Shown piece after piece: positions 24,974 through 33,066 of a stretch of DNA of 64,000 nucleotides (position 1 is its first letter; each line of letters opens with the position of its first letter). Below the pieces are notes generated by a model, which was given only the letters and a program-made list of their open reading frames with translations, did no database searches and was not told the DNA's origin. The position numbers and the translations under genes are program-made. The stretch spans positions 1-64,000 of the forward strand of contig JBKKCR010000096.1 in the NCBI GenBank assembly GCA_046712825.1, in the 5' to 3' direction. This stretch comes from DATFGK01 sp046712825. GTDB lineage: Bacteria > Actinomycetota > AC-67.

Positions 24974-25489
24974 ATGCAAAAAAAGGCTTACGTACGCCGG
25001 ATTCTTGCGGCGCTCGCGTTGACAGGATTGCTCGTGCCGGCGGCGGCTGGTCCGGCAAGTGCCGCGCCCCTGCCCATCGTTTGCACGGCGGCGGGAACGG
25101 TTGTCGTTGTCCAAGGGAACATCGACTCGTGGTCGGTTCAGGGCCGCGGCTCGTGTCAGGGCGACCTCGGGGGGACCTACTTCCTCGACTTCGTCGGCGC
25201 AGGCACCTCGGACACGGTTGGGCTCTGCGACCAGACGCTGCTCGTGCAGAACCTCAACATCAACGTGCTCGGCTCGCTGACGAACGCGCAGACGGGCGTC
25301 CCGAAGTTCTTCAATCACGATTGGGTTGCTCCGGTTACCACGTACCCACTCGCGACACCGTTCCTGATCACGGAGAACGCGTCCGGTGATCTGGCAGGTG
25401 CCGGGAACTTCTTCAACCACATCTTCCTGCAGTGCAACGGACCGACGGTGGCTCAGTTCACCCTCGTGTTCCTGCCGGGCGTGTTTTAA
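24974..25489 (+). CDS. Secreted four-cysteine protein, second family, member 2
   Basis: 171 aa. ATG 24974 follows an excellent ribosome site (GGAGGGGG at 24961). Signal peptide: KKAYVRR, hydrophobic core, ASA-AP near residue 30. Four Cys in the contexts IVCT, GSCQGD, GLCDQ and LQCNG align with the protein at 11384; GAGTSDTVGLC and VQNLNINVLGSL are shared. A strong hairpin follows the stop. It has the most elaborate upstream region of any gene in the window (tandem repeat and nested inverted repeats), suggesting tight or high-level expression. No named family is recognised. Confidence 0.75.
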   Translation: MQKKAYVRRILAALALTGLLVPAAAGPASAAPLPIVCTAAGTVVVVQGNIDSWSVQGRGSCQGDLGGTYFLDFVGAGTSDTVGLCDQTLLVQNLNINVLGSLTNAQTGVPKFFNHDWVAPVTTYPLATPFLITENASGDLAGAGNFFNHIFLQCNGPTVAQFTLVFLPGVF

Positions 25490-25506
25490 CCGGAAGACAG
25501 AACCTT

Positions 25507-25534
25507 GGGGGCCTGCCGCTCGCGGCAGGCCCCC
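25507..25534. terminator. Bidirectional hairpin terminator
   Basis: A perfect 12-bp stem, GGGGGCCTGCCG (25507-25518) with CGGCAGGCCCCC (25523-25534), has a 4-nt loop. It lies between the plus-strand secreted protein and the minus-strand sulfotransferase. Confidence 0.8.
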
Positions 25535-25556
25535 GAACTTTGCGCCGGTTCTCGCC

Positions 25557-26828
25557 CTAACGTTCCGCGTCGTTCCCGAGGGCGAACCGGTAATACGTGA
25601 GGCGGGCAACCCTTCCGTCCTCGAGGGTGACGGCCAAGATCCGGAGATGCAGAGACCCATCCGGGGCAGCGAACTTCATCACGGCCGTGGACGTCGGGAC
25701 CCCCGGATGCAGATCGCCGGCCACCTGACGGCCGTCGAGCGCGGGGTCGTTCCGGGTCTCCTCGGCCAGTCGGTCCCACGCGGCGGCGCCGCGGCCCTTC
25801 CAATCGCCGCTCGGCGCGACGACCCGCACCAAGACCGACCCAAGGAGCGATTCGTTCAGCTCGTTCGCGCGCCGGCCGACGACCGCGGCGGCGATGCGGT
25901 CCACGGTCCTTTGGATATCCGTGATCTGTGAGACGTCGCTGCGCGCGCGATGCCCGCGCTCCCGGTCACGCAGCCGTCCACGCAAACGCCGCAGCGGCGG
26001 TTCGGGAAGCGGAGCCGCGGCACCGCTTGCCGACTTCGCGGCGAACTCCGGCTCGAGGTATCCCAAGCGCTCGAGGGTTCCGCCGGCGACTTTCATAAGT
26101 GCGCTCAGGTCTGTCTCCGAGATCTTTTCGCGCCACTTCCCGGCACCCACCCGTCCGGTCGTCGGGTCCTGGTTGAAGGCGACCTTCGCCTCGCGGAGCG
26201 CCTCCTCGACCATCACCGGTGTCGCCGGGAGTCCGAACCATGCGAAGAGCTCCGCGACGTGAGCCTGTGGATCTACGAGCATCTCCTCGTAGCGGACGGT
26301 CCGAAATCGCTCCAGGCCCGCGCTCGCGGTTTCTGCGGCCTCGACCGAGCTACGCCACTCCATCGCCGCTTCCTCGAACGTGCGCGGAGCGTTCTTCCAC
26401 GGCTGGGTCATGAGAGACCGTGCGACGTCGCGTCCATCACGGACGATGTTCAGGATCCACGCATCGGGATAGATCTCGCCGATCAGCTCGAGACACGTCA
26501 CGTGCTCCGGGGTTCGCTCGGCCAGGCGCGTGGCGCCGGGGACGGTCTTGAGGAAGGGCAAGAAGACCCCGTCGCATAGGTTGCGCAGCGCGCGGGTCAT
26601 CTCGCTTGGGTCCATGTACACGAAAGCCGTTCCCGGCGACCCCAGCACGCCGTGGTGGAAGCGCTCCCGGAGCGGCTTTATGCCTCGCGAGAAGAGATAG
26701 GTTTCCGAGGGCACCAAGGCCACCTCGGGGTGAGCGCCGAGGATGCGCTGTACCCAGTTGGTGCCGCTGCGGCGTGCGCCGACTAGGAAGATCATCCGGT
26801 CGCGCAGTGGTCCTTCGATGGAGCCCAT
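25557..26828 (-). CDS. Sulfotransferase with an extra C-terminal domain
   Basis: 423 aa, about 130 longer than the other sulfotransferases here. The N-terminal 5'-phosphosulfate-binding loop is FLVGARRSGTNWVQRIL; the 3'-phosphate site is NIVRDGRDVARSLM. After about residue 290 an added region (TDIQRTVDRIAAAVVGRR to the end), ending LRILAVTLEDGRVARLTYYRF, looks like a small NTF2/SnoaL-like cone-shaped domain; this part is a tentative reading. It uses PAPS to sulfate a hydroxyl on an unknown acceptor. PAPS would come from the Sat-CysC enzyme at 37374. Confidence 0.82.
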   Translation of the reverse strand: MGSIEGPLRDRMIFLVGARRSGTNWVQRILGAHPEVALVPSETYLFSRGIKPLRERFHHGVLGSPGTAFVYMDPSEMTRALRNLCDGVFLPFLKTVPGATRLAERTPEHVTCLELIGEIYPDAWILNIVRDGRDVARSLMTQPWKNAPRTFEEAAMEWRSSVEAAETASAGLERFRTVRYEEMLVDPQAHVAELFAWFGLPATPVMVEEALREAKVAFNQDPTTGRVGAGKWREKISETDLSALMKVAGGTLERLGYLEPEFAAKSASGAAAPLPEPPLRRLRGRLRDRERGHRARSDVSQITDIQRTVDRIAAAVVGRRANELNESLLGSVLVRVVAPSGDWKGRGAAAWDRLAEETRNDPALDGRQVAGDLHPGVPTSTAVMKFAAPDGSLHLRILAVTLEDGRVARLTYYRFALGNDAER

Positions 26829-26861
26829 CCGATATGGTTCGATACCGGCGTCCTCAGCCCT

Positions 26862-27437
26862 TTACGGGCACGACCCGTTCCCTGCCGCGAGCGTGTAGAC
26901 CAGATCGAACTGCCCCTCCTGGGTGATGACTCGCACCAAAGCCGGGCCCGACGGAGCGTTGGCGGGAGGTATCCAGACGCTGCGGAAAACGCCGCTGCTG
27001 TCGGCGAACTTTGCGTCGTAGCCCGTCTTGTAGTCCGACTTCCCATCCACGCTGGAGCTGCCGTCCGAGTAGAGGGTGTTGAACCCGGCGGGACCTCCGG
27101 GGGCCGTTTGGACCGTGATGCCCTGGGTGTCGACGCCGGCACGCGCGCACGTGAGATCCAGCCGACCGGTCGATCCTCCGGTCGCGGTTGCCGAGGGCGA
27201 CGGCTTCGTGGTCTTGGGGATATTCGTCGGTGTGCCGAAAGCGACGGGAGGCGACGACGTGGCGGGCGTCGTCGGCGTGGAGGTCCCGACGGTATTTGTG
27301 GTCCCAAGGGCCGTCGGCTGCGCGCCCGGCTCCTTGTCGCCGCCGCATGCCGAAAGAACGATCGCGAGGGCCAGCACGCCCCCGCGAATGAGGAAGCCGC
27401 CGCGCCGTCGTGAGGCTGAGTGATGAGAAGTGTTCAT
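26862..27437 (-). CDS. Lipoprotein with Ig-like C-terminal domain
   Basis: 191 aa. Lipoprotein signal with LSAC (Cys31), then a Thr/Pro/Ser-rich linker (about 40-90), then a C-terminal beta domain beginning DLTCARAG and ending SGVFRSVWIPPANAPSGPAL, VRVITQEG, and AAGNGSC. The end matches the pattern of the lipoprotein at 10148 and the fragment at 12213; the two Cys of the domain probably pair. The function is unknown. It is divergent from the sulfotransferase at 27527. Confidence 0.72.
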   Translation of the reverse strand: MNTSHHSASRRRGGFLIRGGVLALAIVLSACGGDKEPGAQPTALGTTNTVGTSTPTTPATSSPPVAFGTPTNIPKTTKPSPSATATGGSTGRLDLTCARAGVDTQGITVQTAPGGPAGFNTLYSDGSSSVDGKSDYKTGYDAKFADSSGVFRSVWIPPANAPSGPALVRVITQEGQFDLVYTLAAGNGSCP

Positions 27438-27513
27438 GGTTTCGGCCCTGAAGGGAGCCGAATCTTACACCTCGACCGGGGAGGACGCGGGTCGCCCGCC
27501 GGGACGCAGCCGG

Positions 27514-27519
27514 TACCAT
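27514..27519 (+). promoter_or_regulatory. Putative -10 element for a leaderless transcript (sulfotransferase at 27527)
   Basis: TACCAT ends 7 nt before ATG 27527. It overlaps the earlier in-frame ATG at 27518, which argues that the later ATG is the true start. Confidence 0.4.
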
Positions 27520-27526
27520 GACCCGC

Positions 27527-28381
27527 ATGCAACCCGTGGAAACGCCGCAACCGAGGCTGCCCACGTTCGTCATCATCGGCGCCATGAAATCGGGGACGAC
27601 CACGCTCGGGGCCTATCTCAATGCCCACCCCGACGCGTACTGCGCTCAAGAGCCGCACTTCTTCGACCAGAACTTCGAGCGAGGGGTGCCGTGGTACCGC
27701 GAACGCTTCCGGGACGCCGGGGCTGCGGCGGTGGTCGGCGAGAAGTCGCCTTCCTACATGTATCACCCGGATGCGATCCGGAGGCTCACCGAGGTCTTGC
27801 CGGATGCCCGGCTGGTCGCGATCCTTCGGCATCCGGGTCACCGCGCATATTCGCACTACTGGCACGAGCGGCGGATCAAACAAGAGACGCTTTCCTTCGG
27901 CGACGCCCTCGACGCGGAGCCGCGCCGGCTGCGCGACTACGCGGACGGCCTGTGCCCCTTCGCCTACGTGGACCGCGGCCTCTACCTGGAGCAGCTCCGG
28001 CGCGTGGTCGGGTTCGCGCCGAGGGAGCGGCTGCTCGTGCTGCTCTTCGAGGATCTCCTGCGGGTGCCCGTGGAAACCTACTCCGAACTCGGTCGCTTCC
28101 TCGGCATCGACGGCTCTTTGGCCGCCCCGCCGGGCCCGGAGGAGTCGAACGCGTACCGCACCTATCATCCGGAATGGGCTTGGAAGCTGATGCACCGGTA
28201 TCGGCTCTGGGGACGCCTTCCGCGCCCGATCGCGGGACGGCTGTGGCGTGCGATGCAGCGCGAGGCGACGTATCCGCCGATCACCGAGGCGCAGCACGCG
28301 CGACTCCTCGATCGTTTCGCGGAACCCAACCGCGAGTTGGCCGATTGGTTAGGGCGCGACCTCTCCGAGTGGAGCGTCTGA
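27527..28381 (+). CDS. Sulfotransferase
   Basis: 284 aa from ATG 27527 (ATG 27518 is an alternative 3 codons upstream; the -10-like TACCAT overlaps it). 5'-PSB loop FVIIGAMKSGTTTLGAYL, then EKSPSYMYHPDAIRR, and 3'-PSB LVAILRHPGHRAYSHYWH. The short C-terminal ending RDLSEWSV is shared in style with the enzyme at 31341 (RDLSSWRA). Cytoplasmic PAPS-dependent enzyme expected to sulfate glycan hydroxyls. The only plus-strand sulfotransferase of the five. Confidence 0.88.
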   Translation: MQPVETPQPRLPTFVIIGAMKSGTTTLGAYLNAHPDAYCAQEPHFFDQNFERGVPWYRERFRDAGAAAVVGEKSPSYMYHPDAIRRLTEVLPDARLVAILRHPGHRAYSHYWHERRIKQETLSFGDALDAEPRRLRDYADGLCPFAYVDRGLYLEQLRRVVGFAPRERLLVLLFEDLLRVPVETYSELGRFLGIDGSLAAPPGPEESNAYRTYHPEWAWKLMHRYRLWGRLPRPIAGRLWRAMQREATYPPITEAQHARLLDRFAEPNRELADWLGRDLSEWSV

Positions 28382-28391
28382 ACTACCGGAG

Positions 28392-29222
28392 CTAGCCGAT
28401 GCCCCAGCCGTCGAAGCCGGGCGGCATGTAGGCGCGCAGCCGCTCGACCGTCGGCTGCAGCCGCTCCCGAAGTTCCGACTCGACCGTGGCGGGAACCGCA
28501 ACCGAGTCGGGAGCAGTGTGCCGCGTTGTGAGGCGCCGCAGCCTCCGCGCGATCGGTCGGGGCGTGGAGGGCCGTTCGGCGAGACGCCGCAGGGCCGGGA
28601 TGCGATCGCCAAGGAGCGTCGGCGCAGGCTTGTCCTCGGTCCGGTGAAGCCTCTCGTCCAGGTTCGGCGGTGTCCGGCGGTCGTCCACCCCGATGAAGCC
28701 ATAGATCGTTCGCAGGGTATCGGCGCGACGATCATCGAGCTCTTCGCTCGTCACGATCAGCAGCTGCTCACGAGGGAAGGACCCGAGGTATCGCTCGATC
28801 TGGGTCGCGTAGTCGCTCAACGCGAACAGCATCGGGTTCGTCAAGAGGACTTCCGATGCCGGCCCACGTTCGCCGTACTCCGCAACATGGTGGAGGTACT
28901 GCGAAACCATGCGCCGGATGGGATGACGAACGACGTACACCATGCGCGCTTCGGGCAGCACCCGCTTGATGCGCTCGGGAACCCCCGGAAAGAACGGATG
29001 TTTCGTGTAGGAGGTCGAAGCCTCGCCTCGAGCGGCAGCGGCACCGCCCGATGCGAAGCAGCTCTCGTACCAGTCGACGCCGCGTTCCCAATTCTTGCCT
29101 TCGACGAAGAATTCGAGCTCCTTCGGCTCGGCCATGAACACGTCTGGGTGCGCTTGAAGGTACGCGTGGAGGCTCGTCGTGCCCGCCTTCATCGCGCCGA
29201 TAACCAGGAAGGTCGGAAGCAT
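28392..29222 (-). CDS. Sulfotransferase, duplicated copy B
   Basis: 276 aa. ATG 29222 gives MLPTFLVIGAMKAGTTSL, identical in this stretch to the copy at 29533. Further shared features: KNWxRGxxWY, GEASxxYT, an RHPIRRMVSQYLH 3'-PSB, FPREQLLIVTSEEL, and the C-terminal LRAYMPPGFDGWGI. Located immediately downstream of a truncated copy of the glycosyltransferase that precedes copy A, so it descends from a segmental duplication. The two enzymes have since diverged strongly in the middle, which suggests different acceptors. Confidence 0.88.
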   Translation of the reverse strand: MLPTFLVIGAMKAGTTSLHAYLQAHPDVFMAEPKELEFFVEGKNWERGVDWYESCFASGGAAAARGEASTSYTKHPFFPGVPERIKRVLPEARMVYVVRHPIRRMVSQYLHHVAEYGERGPASEVLLTNPMLFALSDYATQIERYLGSFPREQLLIVTSEELDDRRADTLRTIYGFIGVDDRRTPPNLDERLHRTEDKPAPTLLGDRIPALRRLAERPSTPRPIARRLRRLTTRHTAPDSVAVPATVESELRERLQPTVERLRAYMPPGFDGWGIG

Positions 29223-29269
29223 CTGAGCTCGCACGATAACACCGGGTTGGGGGCGGCTGGGGGCCGAGA

Positions 29270-29381
29270 CTACAGCACGATCGTCCGTGAGCTGATCGAC
29301 CCGCGCACCATCGCGGTGACCTCCGCGAGATCGACGATCAGCGCGCCGGGAAGCTCCAGCCATCGCTGCCGGCGTCCCTCG
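29270..29381 (-). pseudogene. Truncated glycosyltransferase tail (duplicate of the 3' end of the gene at 30367)
   Basis: Encodes GRRQRWLELPGALIVDLAEV, then TAMVRGSISSRTIVL and a stop. The complete GT2 at 30367-31353 ends with the same residues apart from two substitutions. Everything upstream is replaced by an IS481-like sequence, with the junction near 29381. This is the scar of a duplication of the glycosyltransferase/sulfotransferase pair. Confidence 0.75.
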
Positions 29382-29510
29382 ACGACGATCCGATCGACGA
29401 CGACACGCCGACCGAACGGGGTGAGCCGCGCGTTACGATGAGCCACGAGAGCCTCCTCTCGGTTCGCACCTCGACAGCCCAAACCGTGCAGGGAGGCTCT
29501 CTCTTTGTAA
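29381..29510 (-). mobile_element. Remnant of an IS481-family element (transposase N-terminus)
   Basis: A GTG at 29446, preceded by GAGAGGAGG-type sequence, opens MAHRNARLTPFGRRVVVDRI, the typical beginning of IS481-family transposases (NARLTxxGRRxLVxRV). After about 25 codons it runs in frame into the glycosyltransferase tail, so the helix-turn-helix and DDE core are gone. GGAGGCTCTC (29492-29501) and GAGAGCCTCC (29447-29456) form a 10-bp inverted repeat around the presumed left end. Only one end is recognisable. Confidence 0.65.
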
Positions 29511-29532
29511 AGAACGGCGCTGGGAACCACAA

Positions 29533-30366
29533 CTAGGCGATACCCCAGCCGTCGAATCCGGGCCCCATGTAGGCGCGCAGCTTCATGATGTCGGGGCGGA
29601 TCTGCGCGCGGATCCGCTCCTCGAGCTCCGCGGGGAGCTCTAGCGTGGACGTCGTCAGCGTCTTCGTGGTCACCCGGAAATGCAGGCGGCGGAGGGGAGC
29701 CGGAGTGAGCCTGGCGGCCGCGCGGTACAGACGGTTGTCGCGTATCTTTTCGATCGACTCCTTGCGGAGGTAGACCTCCCCGGTCGTGTTCGTCCGGCTC
29801 GACACCTCAGGCGGCGTCCAGCCCGGATCGACATCGAGGAAGGAGTAGACCGAGCGCATTGTCTCCACATACGAACCACGCAAGCCTTCGGTCGTGATGA
29901 GGAGGATCTGCTCGCGCGGGAAGTGACTCAGATAGTGCTCCAGTTGCCACGCGTACTGACTCGCGCGCACGTACCCGGGATGCTCACGCAAGGCCCGCTC
30001 CGGCGACCGCGACTCGCTTCCGGCGCGCAAGCGCTCCAGGTAGTGGGAGCGTAGACGCTTCATCGGGTCGCGTAACAGGTAGATGAGCTTCGCGTCCGGG
30101 ATCAGGTCCGCGATCCGACCCGGCACTCCCGGATATGCATGGGCGAGTGTGTACTCCGGCGAGGCTTCTCCGATTGCCGTGGCGTCCCCAGCGCCGGCGA
30201 ATTGGTCCAGGTACCAGTTCTGCCCGCGCCCCCAGTTCTTCTCCGCGATGAAATAAGCGAGCTCCTTTTCGGCCGGAGTGAAGATCTGCGGGTGGGCTCG
30301 CAGGTGGTGCCAGAGGCTGGTGGTCCCCGCCTTCATCGCGCCGATGACCAAGAAGGTCGGAAGCAT
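29533..30366 (-). CDS. Sulfotransferase, duplicated copy A
   Basis: 277 aa. The ATG follows the stop of the GT2 gene without a single spacer base (TAG-ATG), implying translational coupling. 5'-PSB is VIGAMKAGTTSLWHHL, 3'-PSB is IYLLRDPMKRLRSHYLE, FPREQILLITTEGL, and the C-terminus is LRAYMGPGFDGWGIA. Paralogue of the gene at 28392. Confidence 0.88.
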   Translation of the reverse strand: MLPTFLVIGAMKAGTTSLWHHLRAHPQIFTPAEKELAYFIAEKNWGRGQNWYLDQFAGAGDATAIGEASPEYTLAHAYPGVPGRIADLIPDAKLIYLLRDPMKRLRSHYLERLRAGSESRSPERALREHPGYVRASQYAWQLEHYLSHFPREQILLITTEGLRGSYVETMRSVYSFLDVDPGWTPPEVSSRTNTTGEVYLRKESIEKIRDNRLYRAAARLTPAPLRRLHFRVTTKTLTTSTLELPAELEERIRAQIRPDIMKLRAYMGPGFDGWGIA

Positions 30367-31353
30367 CTACAAGACGATCGTTCGTGAACTGATCGATCCG
30401 CGCACCATCGCCGTAACCTCGGCGAGATCCACGAGAAGCGCGCCGGGAAGCACGAGCCAGCGCTGTCGCCGTCCCTGAGCGAGCGGCGCCGTCCGCACCC
30501 GATACCAGATCCAAGGGATCGCAAGCAGCAGCGCTGCGCGCTTGCGCGGCGCCAGGAGCAAACCGGCCATGGCGGCCAGCGCGGTCGGATGAGACGGCTT
30601 CCAGAAGAGCCCTCCGTACAGATAGCCGCGCCCTTCCGGGTGCAACTTGACGACGCGGGGGATACCCGTCCATTTGAGCGCGTCCCGGGTTGCCGCGCGC
30701 AGGTCGCTCGGCTTCACGTCGTGATGCACGAGCGCCTCGGGCGCGAAGATGGCTTCCACGCCGCGGCGACGGATGCGCCAGCCGAGGTCGGTGTCTTCAC
30801 CTCCGTGACGGCTGAAGGCCTCGTCGAAGCCGCCTGCTGCCTCGAGGTCGCTCCGGCGATAGAAGATGTTGCACGTCTCGAAGTAGGTGGCGTCCCTGAC
30901 CGTGATCGTCCGTGAGAACGGGCCTTCAAGGTGCTGCTGGGCCGGGTCGGGGAGCGTGCGGCCGACGACGATCCGGGGACCCGCCCCCAGAGCTTCCAGA
31001 CCTCGCTCGAGCCACGACGGCGTCGGGACGCAATCGTCGTCGGTGAACGCGACGACCGGTGCACGGGCACGGCCCCAGCCGATGTTGCGCGCGGCCGCCT
31101 GCCGCCGGTTGCGGCCGTCTCCGAGGATCTCGATGGACAACGTGCTGCGTCGCGCCAGGCCGGCGAGCAGCTCCACGGTTCCGTCGGTGGAGCCGTCGTC
31201 GACGAAGATCACCTCGAAGGAGCTCGGTGGAAGCGTCTGGGCCTCGAGCGCGCCGATGAGCCGCGGGAGGAGCTCGGCGCGATTGTAGGTTGCGATCACG
31301 ACCGAGACGCGCGGGGCATCGCCGTTCGCGCTGCCGCGCTTCAGGCGCGCCAT
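30367..31353 (-). CDS. Family 2 glycosyltransferase
   Basis: 328 aa from ATG 31353; earlier in-frame starts lie inside the upstream sulfotransferase. RVSVVIATYNRAELLPRLI, FEVIFVDDGSTDGTVELL, metal site VVAFTDDDCVPTPSW, acceptor motif EDTDLGWRIRRRG. The C-terminal third is hydrophobic (TALAAMAGLLLAP, AALLLAIPWIWYRV), so it is probably membrane-associated. It overlaps the upstream sulfotransferase by 13 nt and abuts the downstream one; a gene set GT-sulfotransferase suggests the sugar it adds is then sulfated. Confidence 0.88.
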   Translation of the reverse strand: MARLKRGSANGDAPRVSVVIATYNRAELLPRLIGALEAQTLPPSSFEVIFVDDGSTDGTVELLAGLARRSTLSIEILGDGRNRRQAAARNIGWGRARAPVVAFTDDDCVPTPSWLERGLEALGAGPRIVVGRTLPDPAQQHLEGPFSRTITVRDATYFETCNIFYRRSDLEAAGGFDEAFSRHGGEDTDLGWRIRRRGVEAIFAPEALVHHDVKPSDLRAATRDALKWTGIPRVVKLHPEGRGYLYGGLFWKPSHPTALAAMAGLLLAPRKRAALLLAIPWIWYRVRTAPLAQGRRQRWLVLPGALLVDLAEVTAMVRGSISSRTIVL

Positions 31354-32180
31354 GACGACAAGTCCCTCCCGAGAAGCTGTTCGAGGCCGGCGATCTGGTC
31401 CGCGTATGCCTGGACGAGGCGGCGGCGAAGCTCGGGATCCATCGGCTCGTACGTGCTGCGGTCCGGACGCACGTTCATCGCGTTGATACGCCAAGCCCAC
31501 GAGCGCGGGATGCGACGCTTCAGGCGGGCCTTCAACACCGCCTCTCTCAGACGCACGGAGCGGACGCGCATCCGCGGATTGTAGGTCTTGCCCAGGTTGT
31601 CGGGCCGGTACCCGTCGTCGACGCCGAGGAATCGGCAGGCGTCGCCATACACGCCCGAAGCGTCCGACGCCAGATCCTCGAATAGCATCACCATCAACGC
31701 CGAGGGCGGAAAGAGGCCGTGGAGTTTCCGGATCTGTTCCAGGTATCTGCCTCGAGCGAGGTAGAAGCCGAACGGTGGCGCCGTCCCCGCAAGCTCCTCG
31801 TCCACGACTTGAGCGAGCGGACGCTTTTCGCGGCCGATCGCACGGAGGTGGAGGAACTGCGAGTAGATCCGCTCCGCGGGATGCCGCAGGATCGCGATCA
31901 TGCGGACGTCGGGCAGTAGCTTCGCCATCCGGTCCGGAACGTCCGGATGGGCCATGTACCCGGGGGTCGCCTCACCGATGGCGGGTTTGCCGGCACCGGC
32001 AGCGAACTGCGCTCGGTACCACTCTTCTCCCGCCTCGTAGCGATGAGGGTTGTCGAAGAAGTGAAGTTCCTTCTCCGAGGGGATGAAGACCTCGGGGTGT
32101 TCGCGCAACCATGCCGCGAGCGAGGTGGTTCCGGCTTTCATCGCACCGATGATGAGGAAGTTCGGCAGCGGCGCGGTCAT
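31341..32180 (-). CDS. Sulfotransferase
   Basis: 279 aa from ATG 32180. NFLIIGAMKAGTTSLAAWL is the 5'-PSB loop, KELHFFDNPHRYEAGEEWYR, GEATPGYMAHPDVP, 3'-PSB MIAILRHPAERIYSQFLH, and LMVMLFEDLASDASGVY. It begins 13 nt after the sulfatase-like gene upstream and overlaps the glycosyltransferase downstream, so it belongs to the five-gene run 33066-28392. Confidence 0.88.
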   Translation of the reverse strand: MTAPLPNFLIIGAMKAGTTSLAAWLREHPEVFIPSEKELHFFDNPHRYEAGEEWYRAQFAAGAGKPAIGEATPGYMAHPDVPDRMAKLLPDVRMIAILRHPAERIYSQFLHLRAIGREKRPLAQVVDEELAGTAPPFGFYLARGRYLEQIRKLHGLFPPSALMVMLFEDLASDASGVYGDACRFLGVDDGYRPDNLGKTYNPRMRVRSVRLREAVLKARLKRRIPRSWAWRINAMNVRPDRSTYEPMDPELRRRLVQAYADQIAGLEQLLGRDLSSWRA

Positions 32181-32193
32181 CTCGTTGCCCGCC

Positions 32194-33066
32194 TCATGGG
32201 ACGCGTCCCTCGACGAACGGCACCTCGAAGACCTTGTCGTGGGCGACGGGGCCGTGGCCGAAGTATCCGTCCTCACCGAAGAGCTCACCGTGGTCGGACG
32301 TCACAACGACCCAGGTGTTGCTCGGGACGAGGTCGAAGAGCCGCTCGACGACGCCGTCTAAATAGCGGACGGCGTTGATCTGACGGTCGCGCAGCTCGGC
32401 GAGCTTCGCGTCGTCGAAGAACTCCGGTTCGCCTTCGGCGCCCGGCTGGTCGTCGAGTCGTTTGAAGACGCCGTGCACGCCCGATATCCGCGGCCAGGTC
32501 GAGGGGTCCTCATCGGGAAGCGCGTAGGGGTAGTGCGTCTCGCCGGTGTTCAACAGGTAGAAGGAAGGCCGCTCTTCCGAGAACGTCATCTGGTCGAGCA
32601 TGGCCGCCATGTCGTTGTGCTTCGGCATCAGCTCGTATGAGTCGAAGTCGCGGTTGATTGGCGTATGCCGGTTCAGAACCGGCATCGACACCATCGCATG
32701 CGTCGCGTAGCCGAGCTCCTTGCGAAGGAAGGTCGGCATGAAGATCGACGGAAGGAGCCGCTTGAACTCGATGCCTTGGACGCCGATCCGTTCGCTGTAC
32801 CGGGTGAAGTCTTGCTTGTAGTACTCGGACGCGTACACACGAGGAGGGCTCGTATGAGGGAGGAGACCCATCAGCAAGTTGTAATGCGACGGCGCGGTCC
32901 ACGACGCATAGCTCCACCGCCGTTCGGGCTTTCCGAGGAGGCTCAGGGTCTTGGGGGAAGCGGCGACCCACGAGTCGTAGCGGCAAGAGTCGAAGATGAC
33001 GACGACGAGGTTCCGCGCGCCCTCGGGGGGGCGCGGGCGTTCGGGCGCGGCTTCGGAGGGATCCAT
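32194..33066 (-). CDS. Sulfatase-like (alkaline phosphatase superfamily) enzyme 2
   Basis: 290 aa from ATG 33066 (GGAG 5-8 nt upstream). Short for the family. Metal-site Asp in LVVVIFDSCRYDSWV and WVVVTSDHGELFGEDGYFGH; nucleophile region SWTAPSHYNLLMG again has Thr where sulfatases carry Cys/Ser. It lacks a signal peptide. As with the enzyme at 20455, phosphate-type transfer or hydrolysis is as plausible as desulfation. It heads the run containing three sulfotransferases. Confidence 0.8.
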   Translation of the reverse strand: MDPSEAAPERPRPPEGARNLVVVIFDSCRYDSWVAASPKTLSLLGKPERRWSYASWTAPSHYNLLMGLLPHTSPPRVYASEYYKQDFTRYSERIGVQGIEFKRLLPSIFMPTFLRKELGYATHAMVSMPVLNRHTPINRDFDSYELMPKHNDMAAMLDQMTFSEERPSFYLLNTGETHYPYALPDEDPSTWPRISGVHGVFKRLDDQPGAEGEPEFFDDAKLAELRDRQINAVRYLDGVVERLFDLVPSNTWVVVTSDHGELFGEDGYFGHGPVAHDKVFEVPFVEGRVP

